Origin: Streptomyces sp. ISL-1
Lineage (GTDB): Bacteria; Actinomycetota; Actinomycetes; Streptomycetales; Streptomycetaceae
Reading direction: 5' to 3'
Assembly: GCF_018614585.1 (NCBI RefSeq)
Contig: NZ_JAGGOI010000012.1
Location: 1-64,000, forward strand
DNA length: 64,000 bases
Positions 6,939-15,887 of this stretch are shown here, piece after piece; within the stretch, counting starts at the first letter, position 1; each line of letters starts with the position of its first letter. The translations under genes and the position numbers were made by a program. Under the pieces are notes generated by a model, which was given only the letters and a program-made list of their open reading frames with translations, did not search any database and was not told the origin of the DNA.

Positions 6939-9038
6939 ATGAGCGGTGACGGTCGGGACAAGTCACTCGACGGATCGGGCGGCAGTGAGTCGGCCGGGCT
7001 GTCCTCTGGGCAGGTGCCGAGGCAGGGCGGGCCCGGTGGGTTGTCGGGGGTGCCCGGCGCCTCGGGTCCCGCCGATGCGTCCGGCGGCTCGGGTCCCGCT
7101 GCTGGGTACGACGGCTCGGGTTCCGCTGATGGGTCCGGCACGCCGGGTCCCGTCTGCGGCTCGGGCGCGTCCGGTTCCGGCGTGGGTGGCGTTCACGAGC
7201 ATCACGAGCATGCCGTGCCGTCGCAGCGTGAGGGCGGAAGCCTCGACTCCGTACTACCGCCGCCCGAACTGCCGATGTCCGACACCAAGTTGATCCAGCG
7301 GATGCGGGGCGGCGACGACAGCGCCTACGAGGAGCTGTTCCGCCGCCACTCGGTCGCCGTCCGCCGGTATGCGCGCACCTGTTGCCGGGACGCGCACACC
7401 GCCGACGATCTGACGGCCGAGGTGTTCGCACGGACACTGCAGGCGGTGCGCGGGGGTTCGGGGCCCGAGCACGCTGTGCGGGCGTATCTCCTCACGACCG
7501 TCCGGCGCGTCGCAGCCGCCTGGATGAAAACGGCGAAGAGGGAGCAACTGGTCGAGGACTTCGCGGTGTTCGCCGCGGAAGCCGCCCGCAGCTCTGACGT
7601 CGCCATCGACGCCGCGCTCGACCTGGGTGCCGATGTGCGCGCGATGCACGAGGCGGAGCAGTCACTGGCCGTCCGGGCATTCCGCTCGCTGCCCGAGCGC
7701 TGGCAGGCGGTGCTCTGGCACACCACCGTCGAGGAGGAGTCGCCGAGCGAGGTCGCGCCGCTCTTCGGGCTCACCGCCAACGCCACGGCGGTGTTGGCCA
7801 GCCGGGCCCGCGAGGGCCTCAGGCAGGCCTATCTGCAGGCCCATGTGAGCACCGCGCTCACCTCTGGCGGCGACTGCGCGCGGTACGCCGACCGGCTGGG
7901 GGCGTATGCCCGCGGAGGTCTGCGGATGCGGGCCGAGCGAGGGCTGCGCAAGCATCTGGAGGAATGCGCCAAGTGCCGGCTGGCCGCGCACGAGCTCGCA
8001 CATGTCAACGCCGGGATTCCGGCGCTGCTGCCGGTCGCGGTCATCGGCTGGTTCGCCGCCGGGTACTCCCTCAAGGTCGCCGGGGTCGTGGCGGCCGGGG
8101 TCGTGGCCGGCGGGGCCGCGGGCGCGGCGGGGGCCGGTGCGGGCGCCGCTGCCGCGGGCGGTGCGTCGGGCTCCTCCGGGGGTGGAGCCGGTGGAGCCGC
8201 GGCATCGGAGGGGCTGGGCGCTGCGGCGAAGGCCGGCATCGCAGCGGCGTCGGCCGTCGCGGTGGCCGCCGGGCTGGTGTGGGGTTTCTCGGGCGACGAC
8301 CCCAAGTTCGCCCCGGCGCCCGAGGCTAAGCCCCCGGCCGCGCAACCCGACGTACCGCAGAAGCCCGCCCCGTCACCGAATCCGGAGTCCCCGAATCCGG
8401 AGTCCCCGGCGACGCCCGCGCCGGGGTCGACCACGCCGTCGAGTAGTTCCGCGCCCTCGCCCGCACTCGTGCCGACCCCCGAGCCCACACCGAAGCCGAC
8501 ACCCGCCCGGCCAGGGCCCAGGCAGCCGGCCCCGCCCGCCACCGAGCCCGAGCCCACGCCGAAGCCGACACCCACTCAGCCCGCCCCGCCGCCCGCGACG
8601 GCTCTGCGGGTGTATCAGGTCAACCGGCTGGAGTACGGCGTGTTGGGCGACCACACCGCACCGGAGATACGCCTGCGCGGGAGCAGCTGGCTCTGGCAGC
8701 GCTCGGGCATGTCGATCGACGGCACGCGGTACGGACATGGGGTGAGCGTGCACGCCAAGTCCTCGGTCACCATCGATCTCAACCGGCAGTGCGCCAGCTA
8801 TGACGCGCTGGTCGGGGTCGACGACCTGACGCTGGGTCTGGGCGCGTTGCGCTTCTCCGTCTACGGCGACGGCGATCGGCTGTGGCGGTCCCCGGTGATG
8901 CGCGGTGGCGAGGCGGCTGTGCCGGTCCATGTGTCGCTCGCCGGTCTGAAGACGATCCGGCTGGTCGTCGAACCGCAATCGGCGCTCGGCTCGGCCGCGC
9001 TCGGAGACTGGGCCCAGGCCCGGATCAGCTGCCGCTGA
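6939..9038 (+). CDS. ECF-type sigma factor fused to zinc finger, TM helix and NPCBM domain
   Basis: This 699-residue protein combines several modules. A Gly/Ser/Pro-rich N-terminal extension (1-115) precedes sigma region 2 (about 118-185, DSAYEELFRRHSVAVRRYAR and DLTAEVFARTLQAVRGG) and region 4 (about 245-295, LPERWQAVLWHTTVEEESPS). A zinc-finger anti-sigma-like segment follows (about 313-352, HLEECAKCRLAAHE), then hydrophobic stretches (about 360-400 and 425-450) and a long Pro/Thr/Ser linker. The C-terminal domain of about 145 residues (552-699) looks like an NPCBM/F5-8-type carbohydrate-binding module (RYGHGVSVHAKSSVTIDLN). The layout suggests a membrane-tethered sigma factor that senses wall polysaccharide outside the cell. 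The start is an ATG preceded by GGGGG. It matches SCO4117 by position (memory). Confidence 0.85.
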   Translation: MSGDGRDKSLDGSGGSESAGLSSGQVPRQGGPGGLSGVPGASGPADASGGSGPAAGYDGSGSADGSGTPGPVCGSGASGSGVGGVHEHHEHAVPSQREGGSLDSVLPPPELPMSDTKLIQRMRGGDDSAYEELFRRHSVAVRRYARTCCRDAHTADDLTAEVFARTLQAVRGGSGPEHAVRAYLLTTVRRVAAAWMKTAKREQLVEDFAVFAAEAARSSDVAIDAALDLGADVRAMHEAEQSLAVRAFRSLPERWQAVLWHTTVEEESPSEVAPLFGLTANATAVLASRAREGLRQAYLQAHVSTALTSGGDCARYADRLGAYARGGLRMRAERGLRKHLEECAKCRLAAHELAHVNAGIPALLPVAVIGWFAAGYSLKVAGVVAAGVVAGGAAGAAGAGAGAAAAGGASGSSGGGAGGAAASEGLGAAAKAGIAAASAVAVAAGLVWGFSGDDPKFAPAPEAKPPAAQPDVPQKPAPSPNPESPNPESPATPAPGSTTPSSSSAPSPALVPTPEPTPKPTPARPGPRQPAPPATEPEPTPKPTPTQPAPPPATALRVYQVNRLEYGVLGDHTAPEIRLRGSSWLWQRSGMSIDGTRYGHGVSVHAKSSVTIDLNRQCASYDALVGVDDLTLGLGALRFSVYGDGDRLWRSPVMRGGEAAVPVHVSLAGLKTIRLVVEPQSALGSAALGDWAQARISCR

Positions 9039-9108
9039 CCGGGCACCTCACCTGGGCACTTGGGCACTTGGGCACCGGTGCTCACGGCCCGGGGCCGCCC
9101 CGCGGCCG

Positions 9109-11220
9109 TCACCCCGACTGCAGCGTCGGTCGGGGCGGAACCCCTCCCGCCACCGCTCTCTGCCTCGGTGCCGCCGTGCCCGTCCAGCACGTGCCCCGGC
9201 GCGAGAGCAGCCGCCGTAGCCACAGTTCCGTCGAGATCAGGTCCGCCAGGCCGTCCAGCGGGACCGGTTCGCCCTCCGACGCGGCGCGGAGAGCCTTGCG
9301 GATGACGCGGGCCTCCACCAGGCCCGCGTCCGCGAGCAGCGGCGCGTCGAAGAGGGCGATCAGGTGCGGGAGCGAGGCACGCAGGCCGGTGCCGGCCGCT
9401 GCCGTGGACGACGCGTGGGTTGTCGCGCCCCAGCCGGGTGGCAGGTCGTGGATGCCCGCGCCGGCAAGGACCTTGCGGAGAATTTCCGCGCGGGCGCCCG
9501 GCTTGACCCGTAGCGATTCGGGAAGGTCGCGGCAGGCTCGTACGACCTGGTTGTCCAGAAAGGGCGCGTGCAGGCGCTGGCTGCGGACTTCCGCGGCCTG
9601 TTCCATGATCCGCTGGTCCGAGGCGTGGCGGGTCAGCGCGGCGCGCGCGCGAGCCTCGCCGGGGCGCTGGACCGACGTCGGGCGCGTCGCCGCCCCCGTC
9701 AGGCGAACCGATACTTCAGCAAGTGCCTCACCCGTCAGCCAACGCGCGGCAGGTCCCGGCCGGGACCAGGTCAGCGCGGCGAGCGAGGCACCCAGCGGCC
9801 CGGTGCCGCCCCGCAGGCCGCCGGGTCTGTTCGCCTCGAGCAGGCGGTCAGCCGCCGTCTCCAGGCCGGTGCGGTAGGGCGTACGGGCCAGCCGCCGCGC
9901 CGCCCGGTACACCGTCAGCGGGATGAACAGCGACTGCGGCGAGGGGCCCTCGGCACGCGCCAACGCCGCGACCGGGCGCAGCAAATGACGACGCCGCCGG
10001 TCCAGCAGCAGGTCCGCCAGCCGCGCCGGATGCGCGTCCAGGACCTGCCGCGCACCCGCACCCGTGAAGTGGTCGGCGCTCCCCGCGGCCAGCCTGCTGC
10101 GGTGCCGGTCCGCCATGACCAGCGACGGCGCGGGCTCGTCGGTCAGCGGCCCTTCGAGGCTCGCGTACGGCAGGCTCTCCTCCCCGGCCGCGACCACCAC
10201 ATGGTGCAGCCGCGGATTCGCCGCGATCGCCCGCGCCCGTTCCAGCTCGGCTGCCTCTTCCGCCTCGCGGCCGCCCGTCGCCAGGTCGTTGAAGGTGACG
10301 GCCAGCAGCCGCTCCCCCGCGCCCGTGCCACGGCCGAGCACCGTGCCCGGCCGTCCCGGCAGCCCCGCCGCCAGCAGCGCGATCGTGCCCGACGCGCTGC
10401 CGCCGGACAGGTCCGCGCCGATCCCCGGAGCCGGACCCCCGCGCGCGGCCCGCCGTTCCGCCGGTCCCATCCCGGGTACGGGGCCGGGATCGGGCGGCAG
10501 GGTCTCGGGCGCGTGCCGTGGCGCGGTGAGCCTGGCCCGTACCGCATCGATCAGCGCGTCGCGTACGCCGTCCACCGCGCGCTCCGCCTCGATCTGCGGC
10601 CCGGCCACGGCGAGCGAGGCCACCTGCTCGTATCCGGTGATCTCCCTCGACCCCTCGCGCAGGATCAGCGCGTGCCCCGGCGGGATGCGCTTCACGCCGT
10701 CGTACGGAGTCGAGTCGCGCAGCGCCTCCGGCGTCTCCGGGCAGGCCAGCAGCGCTGCCAAGTGCCCGATGTCCAGCTGTGCTTCGATCAGATCGGCGAG
10801 GGGCAGCGCGGCGGTCGCGTACGCGGTGCCGTTCGCCCACGGGGTGTAGAAAACGGGTCTCGCCCCGGCCAGGTCGCCGACGATCGTGATCCGGCGGCCG
10901 ACCTGCACAACGCACGTATAACTGCCGGGCCACGCGGTCAGATGCCGCAGCGCCCCGCCGCGCGCCGCGAAGAGCCCGACGCGCAACTCCTCGTCAGTGG
11001 CCGCGCAGCAGCCGAGGACGGCAAGCTTGGTGATGGGATCGACGGTTACGACGCGCACCTCATCGGGTCGCCAGTCGCCGACCGCCCAGAGCGGATCCGG
11101 GTCGCCCCACAGGAGTTGGGCGCCCACCGGATGAACTGTGCGCCCCTCGTCGGATCCTCCGACGGCCCCCGCCGTACCGAAGTTCGCGGCGATACTGCTC
11201 CAGCCCACCAACCATCGCAT
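9109..11220 (-). CDS. Asparagine synthetase-related protein (altered active sites)
   Basis: This protein of about 703 residues has an N-terminal Ntn-hydrolase-like half and a C-terminal Asn-synthetase ATP-pyrophosphatase half. The start at 11220 (MRWLVGW) follows an excellent GGAGG ribosome site. Residue 2 is Arg, so the catalytic Cys of glutamine-dependent synthetases is absent. The PP-loop reads LSGGSASGTIALLA instead of SGGxDS, so its Asp is missing as well. Related glutaminase-dead enzymes make lasso peptides and beta-lactams, but no precursor peptide, RRE or protease gene is adjacent, so that role is not supported. It is convergent with the sigma-factor gene. The function is unknown; acyl-adenylation or a non-catalytic role are both possible. 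Confidence 0.8.
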   Translation of the reverse strand: MRWLVGWSSIAANFGTAGAVGGSDEGRTVHPVGAQLLWGDPDPLWAVGDWRPDEVRVVTVDPITKLAVLGCCAATDEELRVGLFAARGGALRHLTAWPGSYTCVVQVGRRITIVGDLAGARPVFYTPWANGTAYATAALPLADLIEAQLDIGHLAALLACPETPEALRDSTPYDGVKRIPPGHALILREGSREITGYEQVASLAVAGPQIEAERAVDGVRDALIDAVRARLTAPRHAPETLPPDPGPVPGMGPAERRAARGGPAPGIGADLSGGSASGTIALLAAGLPGRPGTVLGRGTGAGERLLAVTFNDLATGGREAEEAAELERARAIAANPRLHHVVVAAGEESLPYASLEGPLTDEPAPSLVMADRHRSRLAAGSADHFTGAGARQVLDAHPARLADLLLDRRRRHLLRPVAALARAEGPSPQSLFIPLTVYRAARRLARTPYRTGLETAADRLLEANRPGGLRGGTGPLGASLAALTWSRPGPAARWLTGEALAEVSVRLTGAATRPTSVQRPGEARARAALTRHASDQRIMEQAAEVRSQRLHAPFLDNQVVRACRDLPESLRVKPGARAEILRKVLAGAGIHDLPPGWGATTHASSTAAAGTGLRASLPHLIALFDAPLLADAGLVEARVIRKALRAASEGEPVPLDGLADLISTELWLRRLLSRRGTCWTGTAAPRQRAVAGGVPPRPTLQSG

Positions 11221-11987
11221 CGCCGCCTCCACAGGCTGTGGGCAAACCCGGCCCCTGGCCGTAGCCGTTCGGGAACATGCCGCTTCGGGAACATGCTGCC
11301 ACGAAGGCGGCGCATAGGAGGGGCTCCGGGTCGCGCGCGCAAAAAATGAAACGCGCCCCTGGCATTGGCGATTTGGCGACGTTCCAGGACACGTCCAAAG
11401 CGCGACGGGAAGGACGGCCGACGCCCATACAGGCGCAAAGGGGACGCGAGGGACGGTCGGCATCCGGCCATTCTCCGGACGTTCTCCGGGCCGCTGACCC
11501 GTCCATCACCGGTGCATACACACAGTCCGGGAGGCGCTGTTCGCCTCCCGGACCGGTCCGCCGCCCGCGGGGATTGAAGACGGCGGTGTCCCCCAGCCCA
11601 CTGGTTCCAGTACGCAGCGGGCCGACCCACGCAGGACTCATCGAAGCCCTCGTCCACCGGCCGGGCCAGAGCGCACGGACGGGCGCACAGCCACACACCC
11701 GGAGCACGCCAGGGAGCACGACGATGGCCGCCATCCACCCGCGTTCTCCTCCAACGCACAACAATCTCGCCATACGGAACACCGCCTCTTAACGGTCGGG
11801 ATGCGGCGAACTACGCTGGGTTTACTGATGTTCTCCGCATGGGTGCATATTCCGAGGGGCTCGGCCAGGTGCTTTTGCAGCCGGGACCACAGAGCTGCTC
11901 GGAGCTGTTCACCAGCGGAGGACACAGCACGAATGCCGTGCGCCCAGGCAGCGACGCGGCGGCCGTCTGTGTGTCGAGGGGTGGCGC
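11221..11987. other. Long gene-free region between divergent genes
   Basis: This 767-base non-coding region separates the Asn-synthetase-like gene from the sporulation-associated gene. I find no coding frame with supporting features and no RNA gene. It presumably holds both promoters. A short AT-leaning patch around 11790-11830 (CGGTCGGGATGCGG to GTTTACTGATG) could be promoter DNA. The rest would form an unusually long leader for the rightward gene. Confidence 0.4.
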
Positions 11988-13406
11988 ATGTCCAGGGAGC
12001 AACGCGGGCCGAACGAAAAGCTCGGCACCGTTCTCGCCCTCGCGGGAATCAGCAACGCCGGCCTCGCCCGGCGGGTCAACGACCTAGGCGGGCAGCGCGG
12101 TCTGACCCTTCGCTACGACAAGACCTCCGTGGCGAGATGGGTGTCCAAGGGCATGGTGCCGCAGGGCGCCGCGCCCCATCTCATCGCCGCCGCGATCGGC
12201 GCCAAACTGGGCCGTCCGGTGCCGCTGCACGAGATCGGTCTGGCGGACGCCGACCCGGCGCCCGAGGTCGGTCTCGCCTTCCCGCGCGATGTGGGCGAGG
12301 CGGTGAAATCGGCCACCGAGCTGTACCGCCTGGATCTGGCGGGGCGACGGGCGGGCAGCGGCGGCATCTGGCAGTCCCTGGCCGGATCCTTCGCAGTGAG
12401 CGCTTACGCGACGCCCGCGTCCCGCTGGCTGATAACCCCCGCCGACTCCTCGGTCGAGCGGTCGGTGGACGCGGCGGACGACACTCCCGCCCGCGTGGGT
12501 CACAGCGACGTGGCCAAGCTCAGGGAGGCGGCGGAGGACGCCCGGCGCTGGGACTCGAAGTACGGCGGTGGGGACTGGCGTTCGTCGATGGTGCCTGAGT
12601 GTCTGCGGGTGGACGCGGCGCCGCTGCTCCTCGGGTCGTATTCGGACGAAGTGGGGCGCGCGCTGTTCGGCGCGACAGCCGAACTGACCCGGCTGGCCGG
12701 GTGGATGGCCTTCGACACGGGTCAACAGGAGGCCGCTCAGCGGTACTACATCCAGGCGCTGCGGCTGGCCCGGGCGGCGGCGGACGTGCCGCTCGGGGGC
12801 TACGTACTGGCCTCGATGTCGCTGCAGTCGACGTACCGCGGCTTCGCGGACGAGGGCGTGGACCTGGCGCAGGCGGCCCTGGAGCGCAACCGCGGCCTCG
12901 CGACCGCCCGCACCATGAGCTTCTTCCGGCTGGTGGAAGCGCGTGCGCATGCGAAGGCGAGCGACGCGCCGGCGGCGGGGGCCGCGCTGAAGGCGGCGGA
13001 GGGCTGGCTGGAGCGCTCGCGGGATGGCGACCCCGACCCGTCCTGGCTGGGCTTCTACTCGTACGACAGATTCGCCGCGGACGCCGCCGAGTGCTACCGC
13101 GATCTGAAGGCGCCGCGACAGGTGCGGCGCTTCACCGAGCAGGCGCTGTCGCGGCCGACGGAGGAGTTCGTGCGCTCGCACGGGCTGCGGCTCGTGGTGT
13201 CGGCTGTCGCCGAACTGGAGTCGGGGAACCTGGACGCTGCCTGCGCGGCGGGCACGCGCGCGGTGGAGGTGGCGGGGCGGATCTCCTCGGCACGGACCAC
13301 GGAGTACGTACGGGATCTGCTGCACCGGCTGGAGCCGTACGGCGACGAGCCGCGGGTGGTGGAGCTGCGGGAGCGGGCCCGGCCGCTGCTGGTGGCTCCG
13401 GCGTAG
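11988..13406 (+). CDS. Sporulation-associated TPR-type regulator (NsdA/SCO4114-like)
   Basis: This 472-residue cytoplasmic protein has an N-terminal helix-turn-helix-like region (about residues 15-60, [15 protein letters not shown] and SVARWVSKG). It is followed by a helical TPR-like array (about 230-460) with repeats such as [18 protein letters not shown] and [18 protein letters not shown]. Proteins of this layout in Streptomyces include NsdA, a negative regulator of sporulation and antibiotics, and SCO4114, annotated as sporulation-associated. Synteny favours SCO4114 (memory). The ATG at 11988 follows GAGGGGTGGCGC. The gene stands alone behind a long upstream region. The HTH part suggests DNA or protein recognition; the ligand or partner is unknown. 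Confidence 0.8.
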   Translation: MSREQRGPNEKLGTVLALAGISNAGLARRVNDLGGQRGLTLRYDKTSVARWVSKGMVPQGAAPHLIAAAIGAKLGRPVPLHEIGLADADPAPEVGLAFPRDVGEAVKSATELYRLDLAGRRAGSGGIWQSLAGSFAVSAYATPASRWLITPADSSVERSVDAADDTPARVGHSDVAKLREAAEDARRWDSKYGGGDWRSSMVPECLRVDAAPLLLGSYSDEVGRALFGATAELTRLAGWMAFDTGQQEAAQRYYIQALRLARAAADVPLGGYVLASMSLQSTYRGFADEGVDLAQAALERNRGLATARTMSFFRLVEARAHAKASDAPAAGAALKAAEGWLERSRDGDPDPSWLGFYSYDRFAADAAECYRDLKAPRQVRRFTEQALSRPTEEFVRSHGLRLVVSAVAELESGNLDAACAAGTRAVEVAGRISSARTTEYVRDLLHRLEPYGDEPRVVELRERARPLLVAPA

Positions 13407-13493
13407 GACGGCCCGATGGCGCGCGAGCCCGGTCCACCTGGTTTAAGGGCATTGTCAGTGGGCCAGTGCACTATCGGGGTGGGAGGTGACGCG

Positions 13494-14762
13494 GTGACGG
13501 CGTCAGGGCAGGACTCCGCACATGGCTACGGGCACGGCCATGGGCGTGGCTTCGACTGTGACGTGCTGGTGATCGGCGGCGGGATCGTCGGCCTGTCCAC
13601 GGCGTACGCGCTCACGCGCGCGGCCCCCGGCACCCGGGTGATGGTCCTGGAGAAGGAGCCCGGGCCGGCGCGCCACCAGACCGGCCGGAACAGCGGAGTG
13701 ATCCACAGCGGGATCTACTACCGGCCGGGGTCGCTCAAGGCGCGGTTCGCGGTGCGCGGGGCGGCCGAGATGGTCAAGTTCTGCGCGGAGTACGGCATCG
13801 CGCACAAGGTCACCGGCAAGCTGATCGTGGCCACCGGCCGGGACGAGCTGCCGCGGCTGCACGCACTGGTCCAGCGCGGCCGGGAGAACGGCATTCCGGT
13901 GCGGGAGCTGGGCCCCGCCCAGATCGAGGAGTACGAGCCGCAGGTGCGGGGGCTCGCGGCGATCCGGGTCGGCACCACCGGGGTGTGCGACTTCGGGGCG
14001 GTGGCGGCGCAGCTGGGAGCCGCGTCCGGCGCGGACATCCAGTACGGCGAGGAGGCGGCCGCGATCGACCGCCGCGGCTGGGGCGTCGCGGTGCGTACGG
14101 CGTCGGGGGCGGTGATCAGGGCGCGGGTGCTGGTCAACTGCGCGGGGCTGCAGTGCGACCGGATCGCCCGGCTGGCGGGCGACGAGCCGCGGATGCGGAT
14201 CGTTCCCTTCCGTGGTGAGTACTACGAGCTGACGCGGCCCGAGCTGGTCCGCGGCCTGGTCTACCCGGTCCCGGACCCGGCCTTCCCGTTCCTCGGGGTC
14301 CACCTCACCCGCGGCATCGAAGGCAGCGTCCACGTCGGGCCGAACGCGGTCCCGGCGCTGGCCCGCGAGGGCTACAGCTGGTCGGCGGTCCGCCCCCGGG
14401 ACATGGCCGAGACGCTGGCCTGGCCGGGCTCGTGGCGGATCGCCCGCAGGCACTGGCGGTACGGAGCGGGGGAACTGCACCGCTCGCTGTCGAGGCGGGC
14501 GTTCGCGACGGCGGTGCGCAGGCTGCTCCCGGCGGTCACGGAGGACGATCTGCGCCCGGCGCCTGCGGGGGTGCGGGCGCAGGCGGTGCTGCGGGACGGG
14601 ACGCTGGCGGACGACTTCCTGATCCGCGAGGGCCCGCGGACGGTGCATGTGCTGAACGCGCCGTCGCCGGCGGCGACGGCGGCGCTGCCGATCGGCCGCG
14701 AGGTGGCACGCAGAGCCCTGACCGCCCTGACGGGCGGCAACCTGGCCCGGGCCGGCCGCTAG
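13494..14762 (+). CDS. lhgO: L-2-hydroxyglutarate oxidase
   Basis: This 422-residue FAD-dependent oxidase of the DAO family oxidises L-2-hydroxyglutarate to 2-oxoglutarate, a metabolite-repair reaction. The FAD-binding motif is CDVLVIGGGIVGLSTAYALT near residues 22-41, followed by HQTGRNSGVIHSGIYY, the signature segment of the LhgO group. The GTG at 13494 is chosen because GGGAGG lies six bases upstream; the frame stays open further up but without ribosome sites. A His/Gly-rich patch sits in the first 25 residues. The gene is downstream of the sporulation-associated gene on the same strand with an 87-base gap, so a separate promoter is possible. Confidence 0.85.
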   Translation: MTASGQDSAHGYGHGHGRGFDCDVLVIGGGIVGLSTAYALTRAAPGTRVMVLEKEPGPARHQTGRNSGVIHSGIYYRPGSLKARFAVRGAAEMVKFCAEYGIAHKVTGKLIVATGRDELPRLHALVQRGRENGIPVRELGPAQIEEYEPQVRGLAAIRVGTTGVCDFGAVAAQLGAASGADIQYGEEAAAIDRRGWGVAVRTASGAVIRARVLVNCAGLQCDRIARLAGDEPRMRIVPFRGEYYELTRPELVRGLVYPVPDPAFPFLGVHLTRGIEGSVHVGPNAVPALAREGYSWSAVRPRDMAETLAWPGSWRIARRHWRYGAGELHRSLSRRAFATAVRRLLPAVTEDDLRPAPAGVRAQAVLRDGTLADDFLIREGPRTVHVLNAPSPAATAALPIGREVARRALTALTGGNLARAGR

Positions 14763-15035
14763 CCCGGGCGAACCCTTCCGGAACCCGGGCCGGCCGCTGG
14801 TACGGGCGAGCCCCACCGGGACCGGGCCGGCCGCCAGTCCGACGCCGCCCCGCCCGGGACCCGTGCCGGCCGCCAGTCCAGGGTCAGCCCTGTCTCTCGC
14901 CGCTCGATTCCAAGTGGTGATCTCAAGCCCGTGCGGTGATTTCCGTGATCTCGAGCTCGTCCGGCGTTTGCGGACAAAGCCGACTACCGGGCGGCCCCGG
15001 ACCCACCCCAACGCCCCCGTAGAATTGACCGCACT

Positions 15036-15827
15036 GTGTCTGAGCTCCGAAACCACACCCCCGACGGCCCCCCGGCCCCCATCCGCGCCGGTCGCGAGCC
15101 CCGCTTCCCCGGCGGGCCCGTCGCCGATCCCGCCGGGTCCCATCATGAGCGGCGTATCCGCAGCTTCCAGCCGCGGCGAAGCCGGGTGACCGCCGGGCAG
15201 GGCGATGCGCTTCAGCGGCTGTGGCCCGTCTGGGGCCTCGACATCGACGGCCTTCGTGTCCTCGACATCGAGGAGATGTTCGGCGGGCTGCCCGTCGTCC
15301 TGGAGATCGGTTTCGGGATGGGCGAGGCCACCGCGCAGATGGCCGCAGCGGACCCCGGCACCGGGATTCTCGCCGTCGACGTCCACACCCCCGGCCAGGG
15401 CAACCTCCTCGGTCTGGCCGAGCGGAACGGACTGTCCAACATCCGGGTGGCCAACGGCGACGCGATCATCCTTCTGCGGGAGATGCTCCCGCCCCGCTCG
15501 CTCGACGGGCTGCGCGTCTTCTTCCCCGACCCCTGGCCCAAGAAGCGGCACCACAAGCGGCGGCTGATCCAGCCCGAGTTCCTCACCCTGGCCGCCGCCC
15601 GCTTGAAGCCCGGCGCGATCCTGCACTGCGCGACCGACTGGGAGCCGTACGCCGAGCAGATGCTCGAGGTGCTCTCCGCCCACCCGGACTTCGAGAACAC
15701 CCAGGAGCACGGCGGCTACGCCCCGCGCCCCGCCTTCCGCCCGCTCACTCGGTTCGAAGGACAAGGCCTGGACAAGGGCCACAAGGTGCACGACCTGCTG
15801 TTCCGCCGCCCATTGGGGCCCGCGTAA
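15036..15827 (+). CDS. trmB: tRNA (guanine-N7-)-methyltransferase
   Basis: This 263-residue SAM-dependent enzyme makes m7G46 in tRNA variable loops. The SAM motif reads VVLEIGFGMGEATAQMA (about 88-104), and the family hallmark FFPDPWPKKRHHKRR (about 163-177) is intact, as is the acidic NGDA segment before it. The N-terminal 60 residues are a Pro/Arg-rich extension typical of Streptomyces TrmB. It starts at a GTG (15036). A 273-base gap separates it from lhgO; the PrsW gene follows 60 bases downstream, possibly in one transcript. Confidence 0.93.
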   Translation: MSELRNHTPDGPPAPIRAGREPRFPGGPVADPAGSHHERRIRSFQPRRSRVTAGQGDALQRLWPVWGLDIDGLRVLDIEEMFGGLPVVLEIGFGMGEATAQMAAADPGTGILAVDVHTPGQGNLLGLAERNGLSNIRVANGDAIILLREMLPPRSLDGLRVFFPDPWPKKRHHKRRLIQPEFLTLAAARLKPGAILHCATDWEPYAEQMLEVLSAHPDFENTQEHGGYAPRPAFRPLTRFEGQGLDKGHKVHDLLFRRPLGPA

Positions 15828-15887
15828 CGCTGCGGAGCACCCCGGACACCGTCGCCAGTTGTCAGTGTCCCTGGTTAGGGTCAATGG

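Noticed and set aside
9109..11987. Possible lasso-peptide or beta-lactam cluster around the Asn-synthetase homologue
   Set aside because: No precursor peptide, RRE protein, transglutaminase-like protease or transporter is adjacent, and the PP-loop lacks its Asp.
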